Origin: Acanthococcus lagerstroemiae | Taxonomy: Eukaryota > Arthropoda > Insecta > Hemiptera > Eriococcidae | NCBI GenBank assembly: GCA_031841125.1 | Contig: CM063107.1 | Location: 47,009,497 to 47,073,496 of the forward strand | Reading direction: 5' to 3' | DNA: 64,000 nucleotides | In this document: piece by piece, positions 52,735-64,000 of the stretch | Layout: each line of letters opens with the position of its first letter | Position numbering within the stretch: the stretch's first letter is position 1 | Program-made: the position numbers and the translations under genes | The notes under the pieces: generated by a model | What the model saw: the letters and a program-made list of their open reading frames with translations, nothing else | Databases searched by the model: none | Told to the model about the DNA's origin: nothing

Positions 52735-54606
52735 GTGTTTCCTCCTTTTTATGCTTGTTGTTCTTTTTAAGGATCGTAATCATCACCATCATTATCATTA
52801 TCATCATCATCTTTGTTTTCTTCTTCCTTTTTCTTTGTTCTTGTTTCTTGGGTTTTAGTACTTGTGGTTCTTGTAATTTTCGTGGTTCTTGCAGGCGGAC
52901 GTAGTGCAGAGTTTTTCTGTATGGGCAAAAATTGTTTCCAAAGTCTAAATTCCCAAGTATCAAAATTTGTTTGTACTGGCTTAAAAAAAACAAAAAACTT
53001 CTGACTTGTTGGATTTTTCCAACTTTTAATCCATCTAAGTACTAAAATTCCCAAACTCCAGCGGAGGCTTGGGGGCAAACTACCCTCGTACCCCTTATTT
53101 TCGTCTCTGGTGGTTTTGTGTGGTTCTTGCCGTTTTTGCTGATTCTGAGTTTATCAGGTTCTCATCATTCTTGGTTTTTGGTTTTCAATTTTTTTCTCTC
53201 CCCCCCCCCCCTCAAATAAAGACTGATAAAAAGGTCGATTTGAACATAGAAACTAATATTCTTCGTCACACATCTTTATAACTTTACAATCTGTTATGGA
53301 ATTCCAGATTTCTATCAGCTATGTAACGGAAATTCATATTTTCAATTCTCTAATGGAATATTCTGGTTCTTGACCTCATTTTTAGTTTCAGTCTTACTTT
53401 TGGACTCAGTCTTGGTTGTGGTCTCATAAGTACTCTCTTTCTCTCTTTTATTCTCATGATACACATTGTTTTTTTTTGCTTGTGTTCTTCCTTATAACTT
53501 TTTTTTGTTTTTGTTTTTGTTTCTTTTTCCCCAGTCAATTATCCCAAAGTGGGAACTGCGACTGTTGTGCTAACGCTGAGGATTAAGTAGTCTTTACAAC
53601 ATGAACACAGTTTCATTAGGTTTTGTGGGCTGAGTCATAGCGAATCAAATTTATCGGTCGAGGAAATTCTGAGTCCTAACGGGTGCTTTTGGATTTTGTA
53701 TGAGTCCTAATAGGGGTGCCCAGGAAGCCACAATGAGTCTCAAGTATTAAAAAAATACTGAATGATTCTTACGTTAACCTGATCTGAACAGCCTGGACAT
53801 TGATGCATTGACAGGGTAAGAGGAATGAGGGAGGCATGAGGATACTATCCTCCACTATATTTGAACAATCGGCATTCGGCAAATTCTAGTATTCGCGGTC
53901 GGCAAAATGGACCAGGTAAAACGCTTATTCAGGTCTGAGTGAGAATTTATTTTTTAATAGGTATCTTCACGGTCTACCTGTCTCCCTTCTTGTCTCACTC
54001 CTCACCTTTCAAAAAAGTAGCTAGATACAGACCTACCTCTAAATATGCATTAATGAGCGACAATAGAATCTGAATGGGTCTTATTAAAGTCTTAACGAGT
54101 CTGAATAAACATGATCATCGGAGCATAATCTCAAGTCAAATGGAATATCCTAACTAATCTTAACGGAGTTTTAGCGAATTAAGAAACCGGTCTCAGTACA
54201 GTCAGAATTACACGTCAAGGAAGACTTTGAATAGAGTTTAAGTGAGTTTTGGAAATGTCTAAATGAGTTCTAGATTTTTGAAAATTCTAACCAGCGATGA
54301 ATCTGAACAAGCCCAAAGTAAGTTTCAACGAATCTCAACGAATTTTGACTACGAATGCACTAATAGTCTTGACAGGATCTGAATGAGATTAAGGGCCCGA
54401 GTACGCCCAAACAAGGTTTACACGTGAACTTTTAGAAAATTTGATGAATCCATACGAGTCTTAAGGGACTCGGTATAAAAGAATCAGAATATTGTTTGCA
54501 GTTAGATACACGTAGTATAAAACTGTTTCTAGGGACAAATTTGTTGCGAAAATCCTTTCTCAAGCATATGTATACTACCCTCGAGTGGGCATCAGATCTG
54601 ATCGAA
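52735..54606. repeat. Diverged inverted duplication, left arm (pairs with 58696-59915)
   Basis: Segments such as CATCTTTATAACTTTACAATCTG.TATGGAATTCCAGA (about 53270), GGAATATTCTGGTTCTTG (about 53357), GGAAGCCACAATGAGTCTCAAGTATTAAA (about 53723) and ATCAGATCTGATCGAAC (54591-54607) reappear reverse-complemented and in mirrored order at 58.7-59.9 kb, about 75-85% identical by eye. It carries degenerate GAGTC(T/C)TAA phrases at 53660-54480. Confidence 0.75.
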
Positions 54607-57600
54607 CCAAGGTTGGCTACAGGGAAGGAAAAAGTTGTAAAATTCTCCTCAGCTGCACAATAAGCGGAATGAAGAATTCCAGAAATACGAGGAATATAGT
54701 TTCTCGAAAATTGGAGAATTTCTGATCGCTTTTTGCTCTGAATTGCTGCAGCGTTTCCATCCGAGTTTTGTTATTGCCCTCCTGAAACGTCCCGATTCAC
54801 AATTTGGAGAGCACTCACAAAACACATCACAAACCATTACCGTTTTGAGACTTTTGGCCACTCACATTTTTTTGTGAGTGTTCAACAGTTCATCTTTTTA
54901 AAATAGTGTGTGAAAAGTGATCACTCAGCATCAATATGATTATTGAGTAATGTTCACAAATGCACTCACAATTGGTCTCATGGTCAATTGGGGTGTGAAA
55001 TGTTCAACCAATTTTAGCAGAGTTAAAATCATAACCACTATCAAAATTAATACGAGGAATTAAATCCTTCATAATCATGATAGATTATGATAACGGGAGC
55101 ATTTCATCTTAATTAATAAATGTAGAATAATTAATAATTGCAGTGGAAGCTAATAAATAATACACGTACTCGCTTTGAACTTTAATATATATAAATAAAT
55201 AACGAACAAAATAAAAGAAACTGTGAAATAATAACGACTCCAAGGAAACTGACGAAAGGCTTCGGCTTCTTCACTCTGGGACACGATACCCGAGACCTCT
55301 ATATTGGGTAGTACCTAACGGCAGAAAGAAATCATACCGTCAGTCTGGCTAGCAGATGTCAGCAGTATATAAATGTAAAAGATACCAAGTATTATGAAAG
55401 GTGGAAGAAAACCACCACGCGATAACCTGGAACAGGTTATCCTAGGCAGAGGAAGAGCTAGCTCCCACGAGAAGGCAACTCAAGGTTAGAGGCTACTTCT
55501 TTAAGTAAAGGAATCGGGGGGGGGGGGGCCGATCTCTTAAAGGAAAGGCTGTGGTAAGCCCAATTAAAGGTAGAACAGGAACGCTGGCAATTGCTCAGCT
55601 GATCCCGGAGAATCTATTCGGAGGTCTACTGTAGAAAGGTAAGTGCAATATTGACTTCAGGTGGCACGCAACTCACGCCGAAAGGAGAAAAGTAAAATAA
55701 TAATACCACTGACCTGTACTGAAATCAGCACGCTGATGTGTAGCACAAACGTTCTTAAAAAAAAACTACTGTCGAATACCAATACCCACGAACAAGTCTA
55801 CAGCACAGTAATTCGGCCACACGAAAAGTGACCAAGGCTCTTGACCCAAGTCCGGAGCTCAAGGGTTACCACCCCGTTCACTGACGGAAAGAGAGAAAAC
55901 TTCCGGGGAGCCAATCAGAGCTACCTTAATTGCTGTAAGAAGTAACAGCAATTTGGGGCCCCAATCAGAACAGCCCTCGTCAGTACAGTCCACATCCATA
56001 GTAAACGAACCATGGGGAAACCCCATGCGGGTAAAAGGCTACGACACGTATGTGCACGAAGAGCAATAGTAATTAAAAAATAGATCATTGCATAATCACC
56101 AGGTGTAATTATAATTTAATAACTGACTGATTAATTAATCATATTTATGGTATGAACGGCTATAATATGACAATTATAATAAATGTACCTGTGAACGTCG
56201 TCGAAGTATTCGACACGGGGTATAACAGATCGACATAGCTTTCTAATAGATGATAAGTCTTCGAAGATTACATGAAACAAGTAGATCCAAAACGCCCTTC
56301 CCCCTCACCACATCAGCTCCATAAATAGCTGGAATCAGTCTTCCCACAAAAATTTTCTTTGATTTCTGCACCATACATGTGGTCTTTTCAAGGGTTAACT
56401 TTTTCCAAGGATGAAATCATTTTAATATCAAATGGTTTTTTTCTTGTTTTTTTTCCCCTTCAAAAATTTGTTTCAAGTCTTCTCTGCAGATCAATCGAAC
56501 TGGGGGATGTGGCACCATCGCTTACTCCGTGCTCATTCAATATTTTTTGCAGACTGATTGGCCATCTGAGAAGTTGTTTTTCTACTTTTGGACTGTCATT
56601 CTGCAGAACTGCGTCTCGGACCTCTCCCCCTTGTCGTTCATCATGGGTGATTGTAAAATGATAAAAACAAGAGTTATTTACAAAAGTTGGTATTGTTCGA
56701 TTGAAAGGCTGAACTCGACTTAAGTGCACCAGAGTCCACGGTGTAGTTAAAGCATGGTAAAATTTTAAGAAGCCTTTTCTCTCAGCGGAAATAAAATGAA
56801 CTCGTGATTGCGACGGGGACCCTGTTTACTTTTCAGCTCATTTTATTCTAATCCTTTCGAACCCATTTTCGTTTTCGCCTTCGTTGCCGATCGCACCAGC
56901 AAACCTGGTTCGCTTTTCTGGTTAGTCCTTTTAACAGTTTAAATTAACTCACTTTTCTCTGCCAAGAATTTCCTTTACGCATTAACATGTAAAAGAAACC
57001 GTTTCATCTCTTTTTTTCTTCTCCTTCTTCAGCGTTTCTGTCATCGCGCTTCGGAGGGCGTCTACTTCATAAGTTTTTCAGGCTCTTTCATTCGCCAGTG
57101 TACAGTGTACACTTTATTAAGTGAATTTTTAGAGGCACTCTCTTCCCGTATTCTTCCGGTAATTAAAAATAAAACCGGCGGAATATTTTAAATTAAATGC
57201 TCGTTTCCAGTCTCGCGTTAAACGGATGCCCTTTTTCCCTGATTTGTTTGCCGGCTGCTTTTTCTCTTCGCTGGCTGCAAAATTGCTGTTTTGACGGTTG
57301 CTGGATCCGAGAGCGCAGGTATGAAGACCCCAAACTAATTGCACAGCTTCGGAAAGTTATAACCCCGCCATTTAAAATTTTGAATAAAAGTTTGTTTCTG
57401 CTGGATTTTTCTAGGCAGACTACGGCGGTGTCGTATTCAGCTTTTGTCTTGAGTCTCCACGTTTCCATAAAAACACTCCATACTTGACAAGCCCGCCATT
57501 TTGGATTTTCGAGAAAATTTGTTGGTGCCGGTTTGTTCTGGGTTCGCTTGTGTAAAGGCTGTGCTATGCTATATTTTACCCCTAACTCCACCCTTGCTGT

Positions 57601-58695
57601 GCTACCACCCTCTTGCGTAAAAAATGCTGGCCTCGCTATTTTGAATTTTAGGGAGGAAAAATTGTTCGTACTGGCTTATTTTAAGCAGTGCTGAGATTAT
57701 GCCGAATTTAGTTTGACCACCCACCTTCTAAAGCCCCTGGGCCCAATGCGTATAAGAGTCCTTCTACCCCCTACTTACGTTGGATTAATGAAATATTTGC
57801 GAGAGTTTTTTATTTCATATATTATTTAGGATTTTTACACTGAGGAAAATCAGGGCTATAGCCATGAAGGAGCAAAGGGCGGCTCGCAACCAACTATCTT
57901 GCAGAGTTGGAACATCGGCAAATTCAGATACTCAGTTGGCAAATTTATACGCTTAAGAGCTTTATTTTATTTATTTATTTTTCAGTTGGAAAATTTTCGA
58001 TTCTCTCCTCGTCAATACATTTTCTTCACTACGACCCTGGGAAGATGTTATGCTAAAATTTACAAGAATTACGATGATAAGACGTTGACGATTTTACACC
58101 CTTTCAACCAAAATTTCAGATAATTTTTCTAAATAATTACAGTCATTTTACTCGAGCTTGATAGAATTACATTCTTATTTGATTTTATTTGAATCAATGA
58201 TGTGCATATAGTACAGGATGTAATAAGTTGTCTAACAACCTTAAACATTCCATCTATAAAATAAAAATAATAATAGCAGCGTTTATAAAATAAAATAAAA
58301 TAAAATGCCTGATCTTTCACAAAATTAGTCCAAATTTCAAGATTCCCGGGAGTTGCGACCGGAGAGGGAGCACCTGCCCCCGGCCCTCTTGTCGCCCAAC
58401 CCGTCTTTTTCTGGGCATACGCCTCCCCTTTTTCCCTCCAGAATTTTCTATCCTGGGTATGTCTTCTCCATTTCACTCCTAGTTCCTTATTGAACACGTC
58501 TCTTCAGGGAGTTGTAGGTCAGTCTACACCTCGTTTTTGATCGAAAGGCGTCCATCCTTCCTCCTTCCTTCCCATGTGTCATCCCCATACCTCTATTTAA
58601 TTTTCTTTACCAGCCTACCAACATCCTCCAAACGGATCTTTAACCCTATCATTTTTGTGTTTGTCCTTTTTCCTCACTCCTAAGATACTCCTTTC
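54607..58695. other. Spacer between the diverged inverted arms; no gene seen
   Basis: 54994-56227 is GC-richer and runs from TGTGAAATG to a segment with AATAAA and then GGGGTATAACA, faintly like a solo LTR, but no target duplication flanks it. ORFs at 56359-56729 and 57129-57591 overlap on both strands and have no motifs. Confidence 0.4.
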
Positions 58696-59345
58696 CAGTT
58701 CGATCAGATCTGATGCTACTCGAGGGAAATATACATAAACCTGAGAAAGGATTTTCACAAAAAATCTTTCACTAGAAATAGTTTTATATTACGTGTATCT
58801 AACTGCAAACAATATTCTGATTCTTTCATACCAAGTCCTTTAAGACTCGTATGGATTCATCAAAGTTTCTAAAAGTTCATCATTCAAACTTGAATAAAAG
58901 CTTTACCTGTCTCGTTTTGCCGAATGCCGATTGTTTAAACAGCATGGGGGACAGCATGCTCACGTCCTCTCATTTCCCTTACTCTATCGCTGCAGCAATG
59001 TTCAGACTGTCCAGCAAACGGGGCGATGATTCATTAGGTATCCTTTAATACTCGAGACTTACTGTGGCTTCCTTAGCACCCCGATTAAGATTCATTCCGA
59101 ATCAATTAGAACTCGTTAGGACTTATTCAGACTACTTTAGAACTCATTTAGAGCTCTGCTAAATTCATTTAGCAATCATTAGGTGTGTTGAGACTTATCA
59201 GACTCTTTTACTGACTTTTCGGAGGAAAGGGAGGTATTTGAAATTCATTCAGACACTTTCTAAAAGTCTCTGTTGAAACACGGTAAGATTAATTTAGACC
59301 ATGTTTAAATGTGCGAGAGAGAGGGGAAGGGTAGAGGGAGGAGGG

Positions 59346-59391
<46 letters not shown>

Positions 59392-59915
59392 AAGAGACCG
59401 CAACCAAAACTGAGTCCAACAGTATAAGACTAAAAACAAGAACAAGGCCAAGAACCAGAATATTCCATTACAGAATTGAAAATAGGAATTCCCGTTAGAT
59501 AGCTGATAGAATTCTGGGATTCCATGACACATTGTGAATTTATAAAGATGTGTGATGAAATATTAATTTCAAGGAGCCTTTTTAATCAGTCATCAATCTT
59601 TATTTAAAAGAAAGAAAAAAAAAGCGAGCAAAGAATTAAAAACCAAGAACTAAGAATCATGGAAACTCGATGAACTGCGAGACACGAAAACTGCAAGGAA
59701 TGGAAGAATTGCAGGATCAGTAAAAACGGCAAGAACTACAAGAATCACAAGAATCACAAGAATCACGAGAATTACACGAAAAAGGAAGAAAGAAAAGAAA
59801 AAGTAGAAGAAGGAAAGGAAGAAAACAAAGATGATAATGATATATGATTATGATTATGATTTTTAAAAAGAACAACAACAAAGAGAAGAAGCATAAAAAG
59901 GAGAACGGGAAGGAA
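58696..59915. repeat. Diverged inverted duplication, right arm (pairs with 52735-54606)
   Basis: Starts TTCGATCAGATCTGATGC and runs in mirrored order to ..AAAGAACAACAACAAAGAGAAGAAGCATAAAAAGGAG. It is about 650 bases shorter than the left arm, so at least one sizeable deletion or insertion separates them. A (GA)n microsatellite lies inside. Confidence 0.75.
59349..59388. repeat. (GA)n microsatellite
   Basis: About 20 uninterrupted GA dinucleotides after a GAGGGGAGGG lead-in. The ORF with a serine/leucine run over it is an artefact. Confidence 0.95.
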
Positions 59916-61131
59916 AACAAGAAGAAAGAGAAGAAAAAAACGATAAAAAATAAGAAGTAGAAAAAGAAGAGAAAGAACATGCTATGAAAATGAAGATTGA
60001 AGAATTAGGAAAAGAAGATGATGATCTCTTGAGACACAATTCCTTCAAAATCGACTCTTTTGTCAGCATTGAAAATCCGTGATTTTCCGACAGAGCATTG
60101 TGATTGACCCTGACACAGAATTCGATACAAAAATCGAAATACCCGTCGACATCGACTTTTAGATAGAATTCTACATCGAAATCAATACAAAGTTTGATCA
60201 CAATGTTGTGTCGGAAAACATTTCCTGCAGGTCATATGTTTTGAGGGGAGAAGAAAGGAGAAGAAGAAGAAAAAAGGAAAACAAAAACGAGGATAAGAAT
60301 GAGTAGAGAGCGTGAGTGCAAGGCCATGATTAAGGCCAAGACCAAAACTAGGAATAAACACTAGGCGGAGAATAAGAATACAAAAAACCAATAACCAGGA
60401 TCCAAAAACCATAAACCAAATGCCCGGAACCAAGAACCTATAACCTATAACTGAAAACTGAGACTGCAGATCCGAGACTCTAAAGGCGAGAACTGAGAAC
60501 TAAAAACCAGGAACTCAGAATCAAAAACCAAGAATTTGTAATCAAACCACAATACCTGTGAGAATCTTACAAACTATAAGAACCTTGAAAACTAAAGCGC
60601 TCTACAGTAAACTGCTCTAAAAATTCCTAAAAGAAAAATTCAAAAATTTTAATAAGGTCAAGATAAGCCAAAATTCTAAATTTTAGCCTAGTATAAATAA
60701 AATTAGAAAACACTCTAAAAGCCAAACTGTCGAAAATTCCCCTTCCCCTGACGCAGGCCCAATCGGGGTAATTCCGAGTTAGGGGGTGTGGTGTCTCGGG
60801 GCCGATTTGGCGTGCGTGCACCACCATACGCCCCACTTTCATTGGAAAATGCTGGAAAAAATCACAAATATTCAGAAATCTTATGACAAATTTGAAAACA
60901 TACTTAGAGAATTATTAAATATCAAACTGACCCCCCCCCCCTCCCATCCGACAAAATCTTGAACGAGACTGGAGATTTTCTTGAAAAAAGTAACACGACG
61001 AGTAGAATGGGTAATTCATCTATTAAGAGAAGAAATGGAATCCTTTAGAGATCAAGAAACTAGTCAAGGCAAGTATTAGGAATTGTAAATTAGGAAAATC
61101 CAAAAAGTATTGGAAGAACTAAAACTAAAAA
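59916..61131. other. Purine-rich intergenic DNA, no gene seen
   Basis: A-rich phrases of the AGAACCAAGAACC and GAAAACTGAGACT kind recur at 60330-60600; a C-run lies at about 60930. No coding or RNA signal. Confidence 0.4.
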
Positions 61132-61719
61132 AGGTAACCTCCCGAATGTGGATCGGGTATTTTGAGGTCCGCTGAGATGAGGGGATATTACGGTAAAGGT
61201 AATTTAATGAGATGTATAGGTTCTCCAAACCTTCTTTTCCAACATACGTAAGTTTAGAACACTTCCAATAAAAATTCAATTTTTCCTAAATTTTTGAAAA
61301 AAGTTCCAAATATCCACATTTTGGTAGGGGTACTTTAAAATGGATACTCAAAATTTAGCTACAAAATGTAATGGATGTTATATTTAAGACTTATGTGTAT
61401 TGTAAGGCTTGTAGATATCTTTATATGAATTACTAACTTATAATACCTAAAATTAATAATACTTACTCAAAAACGAAATTTTTTCTTCGTATTTTTTTCC
61501 TATCGTGAAAATTCACTTTTGTTATCAAACCGCGTGATATTATTATTTTTTTTTTGTCCTACTATTCGCAGAAAACGTCCAAGTTCGCAGTATTCCAGGT
61601 AGGGCAATGTATAAGAGACAATAAGGTATGTATAAGTTTCATGACGTCACATGTTCACGGCACGTCACAACAAGGTCGATCCTAATTTGGGTACCCGATC
61701 CACATTCGGAAGGTTACCT
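61132..61719. mobile_element. TIR MITE (588 bp)
   Basis: AGGTAACCTCCCGAATGTGGATCGGGTA at 61132-61159 pairs 27/28 with the reverse complement of 61692-61719. No transposase; flanking bases (AAAA / AATA) do not reveal a clear target duplication, so the superfamily is open. Near-identical ends suggest a young insertion. It contains CATGACGTCACATG near 61641. Confidence 0.8.
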
Positions 61720-61936
61720 AATATGAAAAAAGGCTCTACCTGCATCAAGAAATGATTCTGAGTGTGAAAAATTAAGACGGGTATCTGAAATATGATCAAA
61801 GGAAATACCTCAAGTAGTAAAAACTTTATAAGAACCTTTACAATGAAAGGGTAAATGATGAGAAGGAAAGTTGATGGTATGCTAGCAGGTACAGACCGTT
61901 TGTCACCTATTTTGGAAACGGAAGGCTTGTAAATAA

Positions 61937-62128
61937 ATAATCAAAGCTTTGGGTCCCGACCAAATAAGTAAGTATATTTTGAAAACTTCTGCGAAAGTAA
62001 TTACCCCCTTTCTAACAAAACTCTTCAATGCAGTAGTGGACCAAGAGAAAATTCCAACGCAACGGAAAAAAGTACAGATTATTCAACTGTACAAAAAAGG
62101 TAACAAAACAGATACGAGTGCATGGTAA
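61937..62128 (+). pseudogene. LINE reverse transcriptase scrap
   Basis: One open stretch translates to IKALGPDQISKYILKTSAKV..., then FLTKLFNAVVDQEKIPTQRK and VQIIQLYKKGNKTDTSAW, the N-terminal RT blocks of RTE-type LINEs, ending just before the NYRP position. Flanks are stop-rich; 61740-61936 may be more of the same element. No endonuclease or palm motifs. Confidence 0.7.
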
Positions 62129-64000
62129 AGGTCCCACTTTGTTGATCCTAGTTTTCGAGGCACGCCGATCTAACTCTAACCTTGTAATTTTGAAAAAGCA
62201 TGTGTTTCTAGTTTGTTTTTTTTTTTTTTTTTTTACACAGAACCTAAATCTAACCTCTAAATTTTAATGCAAGCTTTTCTTCGTCGTCAAAATGGCTTCA
62301 AAAGATCAAAAAAACAAAATTCAAAACTTGTACATTTGAAAATAATATTATTGTTTTTACACAGTTCTTTGCGCGAGCCCTATCAAATTGGACAGCGGGG
62401 GGGGGGGGTGAATAATAGGTCAAATAGGTCAAAATGTTTGCTCGGTAGCAAATTTTTCATACAAACGAGCGAGAAAAAAGAGGCTTAATAATTTTCATAC
62501 TTTGCCGTGATATAAGGAATGTTGCCTAAATGGCGAAATGCTTGCTAAAAGTATTAACTCGGTACAAAAATTTCCAATGCAAGTACAAAAAAAAACAACA
62601 ACACAGTGGTTTTTATACTTTGCAGACGTTTGTTGGAAATGCCAACTTAATGGCTGAAATCGAACGAAAATCTCTCTGTACAAAAACTGACTCTATTCAA
62701 AAAATTTCCATCAAAGCAGAGACAAATTTACGATTTTTTTGTTTTTCCAACTGGTGGTCCAAAATGTCGAATAAAGGATCGAATTTTCCCAAAAATTCAG
62801 ATTTAGCAGATTCGTGGGGGTGTCACACCCGCTTACTATGTCCCTGGATGTGAGGCTGTTTTCCCTTTGAAAATGGATTTAGAGGGCCGAAAAACCAAAA
62901 CTAGGATTATATCAAATCCGAAAACAAAATATAAGTGTTTCTAAATCATTTTTTACTCTGCATTCAAATTGAACCTTCAAATTTTGACGTAAATCTTTCA
63001 GTTTCATTCCAAAGATAACTTTTCCGCATTTTTAACTCCATTTTTAGAGCAAACAAGTTCGCAACAGAAATTTCAGGTTAGATTTAAATTAGAATTAAAA
63101 ACTGAACTAAAAACATCTGTTCTGTTTTTGGATGTGTAAGGTCCTATACTTAGCCTAAATGGCCTTTTAAGGCAAATTTCAAGGAGAAAAAAAAGTGGCC
63201 TCAAACTTCAAATTCAGATTTAAATTCAGTTCATTTTATTTTGGACTGTAACATCTTCTTAATTTTAGATGCTTCCAGGCTGTCTAGGGTTACGTTCAGA
63301 GCAAATGAAGATTCACATCAAAATTTCAAGATCATGCTAATTTGGATTCTACGCGGTCAATTATTAGTCTAAAAGCAATCAGATTACTTGAAAATTTCAA
63401 AGTTTTAATTCTGAATTTTCTGGCCTAATGTAATCATGTTCAAAACGAAAAAGATCCTGAATCAAAATTTCGGAATTCCATGACTAAGCTTTTGCAGGTC
63501 ACTTCCAGGCAGAAAAATACGTACATCCATATTTTAAAGGCAAAACTGTAATTTGTACAAAAAGTTTGTAAACCCGTAAATAGGTTAAAAATGGATCTGG
63601 AAAACGCCAGAACAAGCACTTCCAGCTTCTTCAATGTCCATTATACGGAAAAAATATGAATTCAGAATTAAAGGGCCAATAACAACATAAAGGTGACAAA
63701 AATTAAGTCAAATACCAGTCTGCTTATATTTTGTTCGAAATGTCGGAACGTTACGATTTTCATTTACTAGAAAAAGGGTAACGCAGCGCCATCTCTCCGA
63801 AATAATACACAATTTTAGTTCCAGTCTAACTGAACCGAGTTCAGTAAAAGCTGTTTTTTTACATAATTTAAAAATCTTCGCATCTTCTTATTCAGTGATT
63901 CCCAATTAGTCATCACATATTAGTCCATAATCAATTTTTCTTTCCATCAAAAATTCAACTTCTTTGTATGGATTCAGAAACTCTCGAGGCTTCAACTGCT
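62129..64000. other. Intergenic to the window end, no gene seen
   Basis: AT-rich, with T-run (62216-62235) and G-run (62397-62408). Short ORFs (62267-62488, 62530-62853, 63440-63634) lack motifs. Confidence 0.4.

Noticed and set aside
54994..56227. Solo LTR
   Set aside because: TGTGAAATG start and AATAAA..TATAACA end are suggestive, but flanking 4-5-mers do not match and no primer-binding site or internal region is visible.
59305..60201. Ser/Phe/Leu-rich minus-strand ORFs
   Set aside because: Produced by the (GA)n microsatellite and purine-rich repeats.
1..64000. tRNA or rRNA genes
   Set aside because: No cloverleaf-like GGTTCGAATCC context or rRNA core sequence was found by eye; a covariance-model scan would be decisive.

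Overview
This window is eukaryotic, almost certainly arthropod nuclear DNA. It is AT-rich, has GT-AG splice signals, and carries APE-type LINE retrotransposons, hAT and PIF/Harbinger-like MITEs, and fragments of insect-style multicopy genes. I found no bacterial operons, rRNA, tRNA or CRISPR arrays, and no convincing long multi-exon host gene. Nearly everything recognisable is mobile or virus-derived. The species cannot be fixed from sequence alone.

Layout. (1) 1-11.3 kb holds pieces of an endogenous Polinton/adintovirus-like virion block: the C-terminus of an adenain-like cysteine protease, a 238-aa virion-type protein overlapping it by ATGA, a double jelly-roll capsid-like gene (9050-10258), a 46-aa hydrophobic/poly-lysine ORF, and an opposing 261-aa ORF. 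The block is split by about 8.2 kb of inserted DNA (about 909-9078) with related inverted ends. That insert contains a decayed Ginger/KRBA2-type integrase and three MITEs. (2) 11.5-12.17 kb is a 67-bp tandem array fused to a LINE (12.17-15.2 kb, minus strand) that has lost its 3' end. (3) 15.2-25.1 kb holds candidate short exons, a palindromic MITE, a dead RT (18.9-20.1 kb) and a dead multicopy insect gene (22-22.8 kb, minus). (4) 25,114-42,627 is the centrepiece. (5) 42.6-64 kb is degenerate repeat-rich DNA: hAT elements, a foldback, a dead hAT transposase, a diverged inverted duplication (52.7-54.6 versus 58.7-59.9 kb), a TIR MITE and an RT scrap.

The centrepiece is a 17,514-bp element that is almost entirely palindrome. 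Two 8,732-bp arms pair base to base (i with 67741-i, no net indel; one difference noticed, at 28067/39674, silent) around a 50-bp unique spacer. It starts AGTAGTA, ends TACTACT, and is flanked by a perfect 6-bp duplication AATAAC, the target-site signature of Polinton/Maverick integration. Each arm carries an identical intact 1,443-aa protein-primed family B DNA polymerase with all exonuclease and polymerase motifs. The two genes are transcribed outward from the centre, each from a TATA promoter. Neither arm has an integrase, ATPase, protease or capsid. Downstream of each polymerase is an array of about 132-bp repeats built like 24-nt mini-exons between intron-like segments, ending in an open PNNV/PNNIV repeat.

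The simplest reading (inference) is a snap-back, replication-only derivative of a Polinton-like virus that was integrated with enzymes supplied in trans. The incomplete virion block about 14 kb upstream may be from a related virus.
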